Position numbers and translations under genes: made by a program. Of a DNA stretch of 64,000 bases, positions 51,811-60,525 are shown piece by piece (position 1 is the stretch's first letter; every line of letters begins with the position of its first letter). The stretch is from Nitrospira sp. (GTDB lineage: Bacteria; Nitrospirota; Nitrospiria; Nitrospirales; Nitrospiraceae), in the NCBI GenBank assembly GCA_016788885.1, contig JAEURX010000014.1, positions 59,451-123,450 on the forward strand, in the 5' to 3' direction. The notes beneath the pieces are model-generated. The model had not been told where the DNA came from. It searched no databases and worked only from the letters and a program-made list of their open reading frames with translations.

Positions 51811-54660
51811 GTGGCCAAGAAATACGTCTATTACTTCGGAGATGGAAAAGCCGAGGGCAAAGGCAACATGAAGGAACTCCTCGGCGGCAAGGGTGCCGGA
51901 CTGGCCGAGATGACGAACCTGAAAGTCTCCGTGCCCCCCGGATTTACGATCTCCACGGAGGCCTGCGTCGAATACTACAAGCGTGGCAAGGCCTATCCTC
52001 CCGGCATGATGGAGGAGGCGTTGCACGCGCTGAAGAAGATCGAACGGTCGATGAAGGCCGGGTTCGGCGATCCGGACAATCCCTTGCTGGTGTCGGTGCG
52101 TTCGGGGGCCCGCGCCTCCATGCCGGGCATGATGGACACCGTGTTGAACGTCGGGTTGACCACCACGACCGTGCACGGGCTGGCGATCAAGACCAAGAAC
52201 GAACGGTTTGCGCAGGACAGCTATCGTCGCTTCATCAGCATGTTCGGCAGCATCGTCATGGGCATCAACCGCGAGCATTTCGAGGACATTCTCAAGCACA
52301 AGAAGCGGGATCTCGGGGTGACGCAGGACACGCATCTCGATGCCAAGGCACTCAAGGAACTCGTTGTCAGTTTCAAGGAACTGGTCAAAGAGGAAACCAA
52401 ACGGGATTTTCCCGACGATCCGCTCGAGCAACTGCGCATGGCCATCAATGCGGTGTTCTCCTCCTGGTACGGCGCGCGGGCCGTCACGTACCGCCGTCTG
52501 TACAACATTCCAGAAACCTGGGGCACGGCGGTGAACGTGGTGGCGATGGTCTTCGGCAACATGGGCGAAACCAGCGGCACCGGCGTGGCCTTCACGCGCG
52601 ATCCGGCCACCGGTCAGCGGCAGTTCTTCGGCGAATGTTTGACGAACGCGCAGGGCGAGGATGTCGTCGCCGGTATCCGGACTCCGTTGCCGGTGAATCA
52701 GCTCGAAAAGTTCATGCCGCAGGCCTACAAGGATTTGGAGACGACCTATAAGCGGTTGGAGCGTCACTATCGGGACATGCTCGACCTGGAGTTCACCATC
52801 CAGGAGGGCAAGCTCTACATGTTGCAGACCCGCGTCGGAAAACGGACCGGCGTAGCGGCGGTCCGGATCGCGGTCGATATGGTGAAGGAAGGGCTCATCA
52901 CCAAGAAAGAGGCGCTCCAGCGCATCGGGCCGGATCAGTTGGCGCAGTACCTCTATCCCATTTTCGATGCGAAGGAAGAATCGCACTGCACGCCGCTCGG
53001 CAAGGGGTTGCCGGCTGGACCGGGAGCTGCGGCCGGGAAACTCGCGTTGACAGCGGACCGTGCGGTGGAAATGAAGGCTGCCGGTGATCGCGTCGTACTG
53101 GTGCGGCAGGAAACCAGCCCGGACGATATTCACGGCATGAATGCCGCCCTGGGCTTTCTGACTGCGCGCGGCGGCATGACGTCCCACGCGGCGGTGGTCG
53201 CCAGGCAGATGGGCAAGGTCTGTGTCGCCGGTTGTGAGGCCATTGAAGTGGTGGACAATCAGACCGTGCGGATCGGCACCCAAGTATTCCGCGAAGGGGA
53301 GTATCTGTCCGTCAACGGGTCGACCGGTAACGTATATGGCGGTGACATTCCCGTGGTGGAGTCCGAGGTCATCCAGGTGCTGCAGGGCAAAATGGAGGCT
53401 GCGGCGTCGGAGAAGTATCAGCTCTTCGAATCGGTGCTGAAGTGGGCCGACGGCGTGCGCAAGTTGAAGGTCCGGGCGAATGCGGACGTGCCTGATCAAG
53501 CCCGCATTGCGCGGAGTTTCGGCGCTGAAGGCATCGGTCTCTGTCGGACCGAGCACATGTTCTTTGCCGAGGACCGTATTCAGATCATGCAGAAGATGAT
53601 CCTCGCCAGGAAGCGGGAAGAACGGGAGATGTACCTGGATCAACTGCTGCCGTTGCAAAAGCAGGACTTCATCGGACTCTATCGCGAGATGAAGGGATTT
53701 CCGGTGACGATTCGGTTGCTCGATCCGCCGTTGCATGAATTTCTGCCGAAGCGTGAAGACCTCATGGTCGAAATCGCGCAACTCGAACTGACCAGCGGAT
53801 CACCGACCGTGCTGGAGGAGAAGAAGCGATTGCTGGCCCGTGTGGAGGAACTGCATGAGTTCAATCCCATGCTGGGTCTGCGCGGCTGCCGCCTCGGGAT
53901 TACGATGCCGGAGATCACGAAGATGCAGGCGCGCGCGATCATCGAAGCGGCCTGCGAGCTGGCCAAGGAAGGCACGAAGATCGTTCCGGAGATCATGATT
54001 CCTCTGGTCGGCATGGTGTCGGAAATGAAGGCACAAAAGGATCTTGTGCGCGAAGTGGCCACAGAAACCATGAAGCGCTACGGCGTGAAGCTCTCCTATC
54101 TCGTCGGTACCATGATCGAGTTGCCGCGTGCGGCCGTGACGGCCGATCGGATTGCGGAAGAGGCGGAATTCTTCTCCTTCGGGACGAACGACCTGACGCA
54201 AACCACATTCGGCTTCTCCCGCGACGACGCGGCGAAGTTTATCGACTTCTACAAGACCGCCAACATTCTCGAAAGCGACCCGTTTGCCGTGCTGGACCGG
54301 GAAGGCGTCGGTTCCCTCATGCGCACCGCGATCACCGGCGGGCGGAAGACCAGACCCACGATCAAGTTGGGCATTTGCGGCGAGCATGGGGGCGACCCCA
54401 GTTCCGTCGAGTTCTGCCATCAGCTGGGATTGGACTACGTGAGCTGTTCGCCCTATCGGGTCGGCATTGCGCGATTAGCGGCGGCACAGGCGGCGCTGAC
54501 GCAGGAAGAGGCGGAAAAATCCAAGCCGAAGGCTGCCCCATCCGCCGCCAAGCGGGTGGTGAAGGCAAAACCTGCGAAGAAAGCCGCGAGGCCTGCGTCG
54601 GCCAAGAAGCGGCCTGTCGCCAAGCGTGCGGTACGGAGCCCCAAGCGTACGAAACGGTGA
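51811..54660 (+). CDS. ppdK: Pyruvate, phosphate dikinase with Lys/Ala-rich C-terminal tail
   Basis: PpdK interconverts pyruvate, ATP and phosphate with phosphoenolpyruvate, AMP and diphosphate; it can feed gluconeogenesis from the reductive TCA cycle. The 949 residues have the ATP-grasp start KYVYYFGDGKAEG, GKGAGLAEMTNL, the swivelling His motif GGMTSHAAVVARQMGKVCVAG, GLCRTEHMFF, and the PEP-site CGEHGGDPSSVEFCHQLGLDYVSCSPYRV. After the normal C-terminus a tail of about 50 residues rich in Lys, Ala, Arg and Pro (KAKPAKKAARPASAKKRP) follows, which is unusual. GTG start with AGAAGGAGAG upstream. Confidence 0.96.
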   Translation: MAKKYVYYFGDGKAEGKGNMKELLGGKGAGLAEMTNLKVSVPPGFTISTEACVEYYKRGKAYPPGMMEEALHALKKIERSMKAGFGDPDNPLLVSVRSGARASMPGMMDTVLNVGLTTTTVHGLAIKTKNERFAQDSYRRFISMFGSIVMGINREHFEDILKHKKRDLGVTQDTHLDAKALKELVVSFKELVKEETKRDFPDDPLEQLRMAINAVFSSWYGARAVTYRRLYNIPETWGTAVNVVAMVFGNMGETSGTGVAFTRDPATGQRQFFGECLTNAQGEDVVAGIRTPLPVNQLEKFMPQAYKDLETTYKRLERHYRDMLDLEFTIQEGKLYMLQTRVGKRTGVAAVRIAVDMVKEGLITKKEALQRIGPDQLAQYLYPIFDAKEESHCTPLGKGLPAGPGAAAGKLALTADRAVEMKAAGDRVVLVRQETSPDDIHGMNAALGFLTARGGMTSHAAVVARQMGKVCVAGCEAIEVVDNQTVRIGTQVFREGEYLSVNGSTGNVYGGDIPVVESEVIQVLQGKMEAAASEKYQLFESVLKWADGVRKLKVRANADVPDQARIARSFGAEGIGLCRTEHMFFAEDRIQIMQKMILARKREEREMYLDQLLPLQKQDFIGLYREMKGFPVTIRLLDPPLHEFLPKREDLMVEIAQLELTSGSPTVLEEKKRLLARVEELHEFNPMLGLRGCRLGITMPEITKMQARAIIEAACELAKEGTKIVPEIMIPLVGMVSEMKAQKDLVREVATETMKRYGVKLSYLVGTMIELPRAAVTADRIAEEAEFFSFGTNDLTQTTFGFSRDDAAKFIDFYKTANILESDPFAVLDREGVGSLMRTAITGGRKTRPTIKLGICGEHGGDPSSVEFCHQLGLDYVSCSPYRVGIARLAAAQAALTQEEAEKSKPKAAPSAAKRVVKAKPAKKAARPASAKKRPVAKRAVRSPKRTKR

Positions 54661-55775
54661 GATCTTCTCCTCGAGACCGTGAGTATATGGCCCTGGCGCT
54701 TCGCCTCGCCGCGAAGGGCCGGGGTCACACCAGCCCCAATCCCATGGTCGGCGCCGTGGTCGTCCACCGCGGGATCATCGTCGGGCAAGGCTCCCACCGC
54801 AAAGTGGGTGGCCCCCATGCTGAAGTGATCGCCTTGAGTCAGGCCGGTTCCCGTGCCAAAGGCGGCACCCTCTACGTCACCCTCGAACCCTGCAGTCATC
54901 TGAAAAAGCGCACCCCCCCCTGTGTTCCGCTGGTGATTGCGTCCGGCGTTCGCCGCGTCGTCGTCGCCATGGTCGATCCGAATCCGCAGGTGCGAGGGAG
55001 AGGAATTGCGCAGCTGAAGCGGGCAGGGATACAGGTCGAAGTCGGTTGTTGCGAGGCCGAAGCCAGGCAACTCAACGAGGCCTACATCTACTGGGTGCAG
55101 AACGGCCGACCCTTTACCATCTTGAAGGCCGGTATGACGTTGGATGGGCAGATCGCCACGGCCCGAGGCGAATCCCAATGGATTACCGATGAAGCGGCGC
55201 GGGGGCAGGCTCAGCAGATGCGGGCCGATGTGGACGCCGTCCTTGTCGGTATCGGCACGGTGTTGCGAGACAATCCCCGATTGACCGCGAGGCCGGGCGG
55301 CGAGTTGTCTCTGCGGCAGCCGCTGCGAATCATTGTGGACAGCCGACTGCGGATCCCCCTCAAGGCCGCGGTGCTCGCACAGCAGCAAGAGGCGCACACG
55401 GTGCTCGCCACCACCAGTGCGGCTCCGCCGCGTAAGCTTGCCACCTTGAAAAGGCGTGGTGTCGATGTGCTGATCCTTCCGAAGGCCGGAGGCCATGTCG
55501 ATCTCCAGGCGTTGTGGACGCGGCTTGGCCAACTTGGGATTACAAGCCTGCTGGTCGAGGGAGGAAGCGAGATAAACGCCGCCGTGCTGCGGGCCGGCCT
55601 CGCCCAACGGCTCATGTGTTTCATTGCGCCACTCTTGTTGGGTGGACAGGATGCCAAGGGACTGGTGGGGGGATTGTCGCCGCGCCGATTGCGCGAGTCC
55701 CTCTCCCTCAACAATCTGCGCATCGAGCCGGTCGGGCGTGATATGCTGATCCAAGCTGATTTGGCGACCCACTAG
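54657..55775 (+). CDS. ribD: Bifunctional riboflavin deaminase/reductase RibD
   Basis: RibD performs two steps of riboflavin synthesis. Deaminase domain: REYMALALRLAAKGRGHTSPNPMVGAVVV, zinc site GPHAEVIAL and LEPCSHLKKRTPPC. Reductase domain: FTILKAGMTLDGQIATARGESQWIT, VLVGIGTVLRDNPRLT, LRIIVDSRLRIP and LLVEGGSEINAAVL. I choose GTG 54657, which overlaps the ppdK stop as GTGA and restores the usual ten residues before the first helix; ATG 54687 is the alternative. ribE lies 3.5 kb downstream. Confidence 0.93.
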   Translation: MRSSPRDREYMALALRLAAKGRGHTSPNPMVGAVVVHRGIIVGQGSHRKVGGPHAEVIALSQAGSRAKGGTLYVTLEPCSHLKKRTPPCVPLVIASGVRRVVVAMVDPNPQVRGRGIAQLKRAGIQVEVGCCEAEARQLNEAYIYWVQNGRPFTILKAGMTLDGQIATARGESQWITDEAARGQAQQMRADVDAVLVGIGTVLRDNPRLTARPGGELSLRQPLRIIVDSRLRIPLKAAVLAQQQEAHTVLATTSAAPPRKLATLKRRGVDVLILPKAGGHVDLQALWTRLGQLGITSLLVEGGSEINAAVLRAGLAQRLMCFIAPLLLGGQDAKGLVGGLSPRRLRESLSLNNLRIEPVGRDMLIQADLATH

Positions 55776-55788
55776 GAGCCCGTTCCAC

Positions 55789-57114
55789 GTGTTTCTCCGT
55801 TCCGTCTGCAATGCCCAACCGTTAAGACTCATCGCATTCCTGCTCCTCCTCGGGTGCCTTGTTGCGCCAGGCTTGTCTGTCATGCCCCTGTATGCGGCCG
55901 AAGAGCCTCTTGCAACAGACCTGGCCGCCCAGGTGTGGCAGTACCTCACGACTGAAGACGGCGAGCAGGCTCGCGCGGTGCTGACTACGATTCTGCAGCG
56001 TTCCGATGCCACGGTGCCTGCCGTGCAAGGGATTCTGCGCAAGGGGCAGCCACATGGTCTCCAGCCGGTCGGCATGTTGCCGGATGAGCAGATCGTCGTG
56101 CGTGACCGTCCCTATCGGTATAGCCTGTCTGTCCCACAAAGCTATGAGCCGACGAAGGACTATGCGTTGGTCGTGTGTCTGCACGGGGCCGGCTTCACCG
56201 GCGAGGCCTACTTGGATCGATGGAAGTCACGTTTAGGCGAGAACTACATCCTAGTGTGTCCGACCTATCCAGCCGGCGCCTGGTTTACGAGACGGGCAGA
56301 AGATTTGGTCTTGGCGGTGGTCCAGACCGTGCGGCAGCGGTATCGGATCGATCCGAACCGCATTTTCCTGAGCGGTATGTCCAACGGTGGTATCGGGGCC
56401 TGGTTGATCGGTATGCACCATGCTCCGTTGTTTGCCGGTCTCGCTCCGATGGCCAGCGGGATCGACGATGTGCTGTTTCCCTTTCTGGAGAATCTCCGGA
56501 CAACGCCGGTCTATATCATCCATGGATCTCAAGATCAGGTCATGCCGGTGGAATTGAGCCGGAAACTGGCCGCTGAATTGAAGCATCTCGGGTATCCGTT
56601 CATCTACCGCGAACACGACCGTACCCATGCCATGGCCGGAGGACATTTTTTCCCGCGGGAAGAACTCCCTGATCTGGTGACGTGGTTCGACAACCAGCGC
56701 CGGACGCCGGTGCCGAAGACCGTGACCGTCGTGCGCGATGCGAGCCATCTTTTGTCATTCGGGTGGGTGAGGATTGACGCGACGGATCAGATCGCCTCCT
56801 TTTCTGAAGACCTCATCGACAAGCGGGACGACAGCATTCGACAGCGGACGTATGCCCGCTTGACCGCGCAGGTTACCGGCCCCAACCGGATCGAGGTGCG
56901 TACCGACCGGGTACGGCAGTATACGCTGTATCTGAACGAGGACCTCATCGATCTGTCACAGCCGGTCATCATCACGACGGACGGGAAGCCTTCGTTTGAG
57001 GGCCTGCTCACACCGCAGGTGGAAACGTTGCTGCGACAGGCGCGTCTCAGGCACGATCCTGCGCAACTCTTTCCTGTCCATGTGACGCTGTCCGTGCCGC
57101 AGCGGCCTTCATGA
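55789..57114 (+). CDS. Exported alpha/beta hydrolase (esterase/peptidase-like)
   Basis: A 441-residue protein with a GTG start and signal peptide (LIAFLLLLGCLVAPGLSVMPLYAAE). The hydrolase core resembles PHB depolymerase/feruloyl esterase-like enzymes: LVVCLHGAGFTGEAYLDRW, FLSGMSNGGIGAWLIG with nucleophile Ser, YIIHGSQDQVMP, and the His in HAMAGGHFFP. A C-terminal beta-rich region of ~130 residues follows. Substrate unknown; probably periplasmic. It overlaps the next gene by 4 bp. Confidence 0.8.
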   Translation: MFLRSVCNAQPLRLIAFLLLLGCLVAPGLSVMPLYAAEEPLATDLAAQVWQYLTTEDGEQARAVLTTILQRSDATVPAVQGILRKGQPHGLQPVGMLPDEQIVVRDRPYRYSLSVPQSYEPTKDYALVVCLHGAGFTGEAYLDRWKSRLGENYILVCPTYPAGAWFTRRAEDLVLAVVQTVRQRYRIDPNRIFLSGMSNGGIGAWLIGMHHAPLFAGLAPMASGIDDVLFPFLENLRTTPVYIIHGSQDQVMPVELSRKLAAELKHLGYPFIYREHDRTHAMAGGHFFPREELPDLVTWFDNQRRTPVPKTVTVVRDASHLLSFGWVRIDATDQIASFSEDLIDKRDDSIRQRTYARLTAQVTGPNRIEVRTDRVRQYTLYLNEDLIDLSQPVIITTDGKPSFEGLLTPQVETLLRQARLRHDPAQLFPVHVTLSVPQRPS

Positions 57115-57920
57115 GTAGGGCCGCAACGGCTGTTCGACGCGCCGGTGCAGCCGCCGTCGTCCTCGTGGCCGGAGCGGTCGCATTCCTCTCCGTCGGGCAC
57201 GCCGAGCCGGACCGTTGCCCGCTCCCGTCCCTCCATGCCGGGGTCCTCTTTCCCCTCGACCGGATCGACGCGTCTTGGGCCTGCCGGGTCGAGCCGATCG
57301 TGACGCACTACACGACCGCCAACAAGGTCGGTCCCATCAGAACTCCTCTGCCGGAATCTGTGTATCTGTACCTATTGGAGCATCCTGTCATGGCAGCCGC
57401 TTTGGTCAATCGCCTCGACCTGGGACTCTATAAAGCTGAGTTGCGCGGACCTGATGAGTTTTGGGCGACGGATGGCGAAGGCACGGAAGGAATGGTGCAT
57501 CCGCTCTATCAGGATCAGCACACGCGTATGTATTATGTCGAAGGCACGCATGACGGACGGTTTTTGCCGCGAGTGACCGGCAAGGCCTTGGTGTTGTTTC
57601 GATTGCAGCCGGTACAGGACGGGCAGGGGGGCGAGTCGGTCGACAATACAATGGTGGCCTACCTGCGGCTCGACAATCGACTCTATTCCGGGCTGTTGTC
57701 GCTGCTTCGTCCGCTCATTGGCAATGTGGTGAATCGACAGGTCGTGAAGGCGTTTGATGCCGCGCGTCGTTTGGCCGGGGTCATGCGCGACCATCCGGAT
57801 CACGTGCTGTTCGAGGCGACAGACCCGCCGGGTCTCCCGGACGAGCAGGTCGCGTTTCTGAAGGACGCCCTTGCGTCCCTGCATCAGCCTGCACCGCGAT
57901 CGGGCCCCGCCCTTCCATGA
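57111..57920 (+). CDS. Hypothetical exported protein, 269 aa
   Basis: An ATGA overlap with the preceding esterase implies coupling. The signal peptide (GAAAVVLVAGAVAFLSVGHAE) is followed by ASWACRVEPIVTHYTTANKVGPIRTPLP, EHPVMAAALVNRLDLGLYKAELRGPDEFWATDGEGTEG, and YYVEGTHDGRFLPRVTGKALVLFRLQ. No enzyme motif is recognised. The conserved-looking YTTANKVGP and ALVNRLD segments suggest a distinct domain family. Confidence 0.7.
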   Translation: MSRAATAVRRAGAAAVVLVAGAVAFLSVGHAEPDRCPLPSLHAGVLFPLDRIDASWACRVEPIVTHYTTANKVGPIRTPLPESVYLYLLEHPVMAAALVNRLDLGLYKAELRGPDEFWATDGEGTEGMVHPLYQDQHTRMYYVEGTHDGRFLPRVTGKALVLFRLQPVQDGQGGESVDNTMVAYLRLDNRLYSGLLSLLRPLIGNVVNRQVVKAFDAARRLAGVMRDHPDHVLFEATDPPGLPDEQVAFLKDALASLHQPAPRSGPALP

Positions 57921-57921
57921 G

Positions 57922-59103
57922 ATGGTGATGACGACTTCCCGCAGCTTTTTCTACCTCTGCACGCTCGGCGTGTTTTGTTTCATCAGCTATAACCTGGTTC
58001 GCATGCCGGTGCTGTCCCTCTTCGCGGAATCGCTTGGCGCCGGCCCGGAGCGGATCGGGTTGATCGTCTCCGTGTCGACGATGACCGGGGTGCTGCTGAA
58101 ACTGCCGTCGGGCGCCCTGTCCGACATCTATGGGCGGAAGATGCTGCTGCGCATCGGGGTGGTGGCGTTCGGGTTGCCGCCGTTCATCTATCCATTCATT
58201 TCGGATCTCAATGCGTTGACGGCCTTACGATTCGTCCATGGCCTGGCGACGGCCATCTTCGCGCCGAGTGCCCTGGCGACGGTGGCGGACCTCTACAAAG
58301 AGCGGCGCGGGGCCGCGATGGGCACCTATACGGCCTGCACCCAGTCCGGCTCGCTTCTTGGCCCGTTTCTGGGTGGATGGTTGGCCCATGCAGCCGGGTT
58401 TTCCACGGCCTTTGTTACCGCCGGGATCTTCGGGTGCATTGCCATTCTGATCTTCTTCAGCCTGCATCTGGACGAGCCGCCTCCGCGCGTGCGCGAAAAG
58501 GGCCTGGCTCCGGTGATCACCGAGATGGGCAAAGGTTTTCTTGCGGTGGCCCGGAACCGGAAGGTGTTGATCACCAGTTCCACCGATGCGGCCAAGATGA
58601 TTGCCAATGGTGCGCTGATGGCGTTCCTTCCGCTCTATGGCCTCTCGGTCGGATTGAACGCCGGTGAAGTGGGGTTGATGTTCAGCGTGCAGGCGGTGAC
58701 GTCGTTTTTGTCCAAGCCGGTGATGGGGCGGATCTCAGATCGGGTCGGACGACAACCGCTGATCGTGCTCGGTCTGGTCATTTGCGCGGCGACGTTCATC
58801 AGCATTCCCCACGTCGGATCATTCGCCCTGTTGCTGGTATTGTCCTCCGGGTTCGGGTTCGGAGAGGCGGTGGTGTCGTCATCCTCTGCCGCGCTGGTGG
58901 CCGACAGTTCGGAGTTCAAACGGCTGGGTGCGGGGATGGGAATGCAAGGGACGGTGATGGACATCGGACATGCGAGCGGTCCGCTGCTCGCCGGGTTGCT
59001 CATTGCCCATGTCAGCTACCAGGGGGCGTTTGCCGTCATTGCCGGGCTCCAGATCCTTGCGGCTGTGGCGTTCTGGGCGACGATGAGATCTCTTCCACGG
59101 TAG
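57922..59103 (+). CDS. Major facilitator superfamily transporter
   Basis: A 393-residue protein with about 12 helices. MFS loop 2-3 motif: LPSGALSDIYGRKMLLRIG; the equivalent in the C-half is VMGRISDRVGRQPLIVLG. A helix with GTYTACTQSGSLLGPFLGGWL fits motif C. Substrate unknown; drug or metabolite efflux is possible. Start ATG 57922 or 57928; both are near the end of the previous gene. Confidence 0.85.
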   Translation: MVMTTSRSFFYLCTLGVFCFISYNLVRMPVLSLFAESLGAGPERIGLIVSVSTMTGVLLKLPSGALSDIYGRKMLLRIGVVAFGLPPFIYPFISDLNALTALRFVHGLATAIFAPSALATVADLYKERRGAAMGTYTACTQSGSLLGPFLGGWLAHAAGFSTAFVTAGIFGCIAILIFFSLHLDEPPPRVREKGLAPVITEMGKGFLAVARNRKVLITSSTDAAKMIANGALMAFLPLYGLSVGLNAGEVGLMFSVQAVTSFLSKPVMGRISDRVGRQPLIVLGLVICAATFISIPHVGSFALLLVLSSGFGFGEAVVSSSSAALVADSSEFKRLGAGMGMQGTVMDIGHASGPLLAGLLIAHVSYQGAFAVIAGLQILAAVAFWATMRSLPR

Positions 59104-59148
59104 TGCTATACTGCAACCGCATTTTTTCAGCCTGACGATGGCTCTTTG

Positions 59149-59274
59149 ATGGGAAAGCAGGGAAAGATGGACACCGAGTTTATCGAAACGTTGCAGCGTG
59201 GAATCGCGGTGGTGGGCGGTCTCGGATTAGTGGGATTCTGTCTGTATCTCTTGAAGACTCACAGGGGAGCCTAG
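59149..59274 (+). CDS. 41-residue single-helix membrane peptide
   Basis: A short frame between the MFS gene and ribE: MGKQGKMDTEF, then IAVVGGLGLVGFCLYLL as a single membrane helix and a basic end KTHRGA. The stop is 3 bp before the ribE ATG, which supports coupled translation. An internal ATG at 59167 is an alternative start. No known family. It may be a regulatory or assembly peptide, or chance. Confidence 0.5.
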   Translation: MGKQGKMDTEFIETLQRGIAVVGGLGLVGFCLYLLKTHRGA

Positions 59275-59277
59275 ACC

Positions 59278-59934
59278 ATGTTCAGTGGTATTGTGGAAGA
59301 GATGGGTGCGGTGTCGGTGCTGAACAAAAGCTTGGCCGGCACACGTCTGACCATCATGGCCTCGACCGTGATGGGCGACCTCACCATCGGCGCCAGTGTC
59401 AGTGTGAACGGCGTATGCCTCACGGCCGTTGCGCGGACCGATCACGACTTTTCCGTCGACGTGTCACCGGAAACACTTCACGTCACGACGCTGGGTCGTC
59501 TCGCCTCCGGGGCACCGGTGAATCTCGAGCGGGCCATGAAACTGAACGAACGCATCGGCGGCCACATGGTCTCCGGGCATGTCGACGGGGTCGGGGCGAT
59601 TCGGAGCCGGCATCAGGACGGCAATGCACTGATTCTGGAGATCGAGGCACCGAAGGAAATTTTACGACTCTGCGTTCCCAAGGGATCGATCACGGTGGAT
59701 GGCATCAGCCTGACGATCAACGAGGTGACTGACCGCTCGTTTCTGGTGGCCATTATTCCCCACACCGCAACAGTCACCACCCTTGGACTGAAACAGGTGG
59801 GCGATCACCTCAATTTGGAATCGGACCTGATCGGCAAATACGTCGAACGGCTCCTGCAGGAGCGCGGCGTGCTTCCTCCCAAACCATCCCCTGTCATCGA
59901 TAAGGATTACCTGCAACGCCGGGGATTGCTGTAG
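59278..59934 (+). CDS. ribE: Riboflavin synthase alpha chain
   Basis: RibE dismutates two lumazines into riboflavin. The 218-residue product has the two lumazine-binding repeats: MFSGIVEEMGAV with GASVSVNGVCLTAV, and GGHMVSGHVDGVGAI with KGSITVDGISLTINEV and IPHTATVTTLG. Full length. It is separate from ribD by five kilobases of unrelated genes but belongs to the same pathway. Confidence 0.96.
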   Translation: MFSGIVEEMGAVSVLNKSLAGTRLTIMASTVMGDLTIGASVSVNGVCLTAVARTDHDFSVDVSPETLHVTTLGRLASGAPVNLERAMKLNERIGGHMVSGHVDGVGAIRSRHQDGNALILEIEAPKEILRLCVPKGSITVDGISLTINEVTDRSFLVAIIPHTATVTTLGLKQVGDHLNLESDLIGKYVERLLQERGVLPPKPSPVIDKDYLQRRGLL

Positions 59935-59973
59935 CCGCTCCCATCCCTCAGCGCGTCACGATCGCGCGCCGAT

Positions 59974-60471
59974 CTATTTCACCAGAAACGCTTTTGAATC
60001 CTCCCCCGACGCGGTGGTGATGGTCAGCATCGCCATTCCTTTCCGTCTGTGTTTGGGGACAGTTGCGGTGATTTGAGTATCGTTGACGAAGGTGAATGCC
60101 GCGGGATAGCCAGGACCGAAGGACACAGAGCGAAGGCAGGCGGCAGGGCCAAAACCTTTTCCGTAGAGGGTCACTGTGCCACCGGGCTTGCCCTCGTCCG
60201 GCTTTACCGACTGGATTTTTGGCGCTTCGCCGAAACAGGCCGGAGCGTGTGCCGCTGTCTCCGCCGATGCATATCGGGGTGTTGATCCCTTGGACGGGGC
60301 AGAGGCTGCCTTCTGATTTTTCCCTCTGGCTGCCGGCTTGGTATGAAGCGCGAAGGTGGTTGACCCCTTCCCGCCTTCCTCGGCCACACTCAGGGATGTT
60401 CCACTCCCCAGCAGCAAGATCCCCGCAATCGTCCAACAGAGAATGGATCGACGAGAACAGTGTCTGTGCAT
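59974..60471 (-). CDS. Exported IPT/TIG-domain protein
   Basis: A 165-residue protein with a signal peptide (CWTIAGILLLGSGTSLSVAEE), a Lys/Ala/Ser linker, and a C-terminal IPT/TIG Ig-like domain (PKIQSVKPDEGKPGGTVTLYGKGFG, then FTFVNDTQITATVPKHRRKG). Such domains occur in surface and binding proteins. It is convergent with ribE. Role unknown. Confidence 0.75.
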   Translation of the reverse strand: MHRHCSRRSILCWTIAGILLLGSGTSLSVAEEGGKGSTTFALHTKPAARGKNQKAASAPSKGSTPRYASAETAAHAPACFGEAPKIQSVKPDEGKPGGTVTLYGKGFGPAACLRSVSFGPGYPAAFTFVNDTQITATVPKHRRKGMAMLTITTASGEDSKAFLVK

Positions 60472-60525
60472 GACCGGCCTCCATGCAGACAGTGAAAGAG
60501 TGTGTGTGGCTGAAGCTGAATCGGT

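Noticed and set aside
51727..53781. 684-residue minus-strand frame opposite ppdK
   Set aside because: Antisense to a certain gene; His/Arg/Leu-rich composition typical of the reverse strand of GC-rich coding DNA, with no family motif.
54453..56075. 540-residue minus-strand frame opposite ribD and neighbours
   Set aside because: Shadow frame; overlaps ppdK, ribD and the esterase, all well supported on the plus strand.
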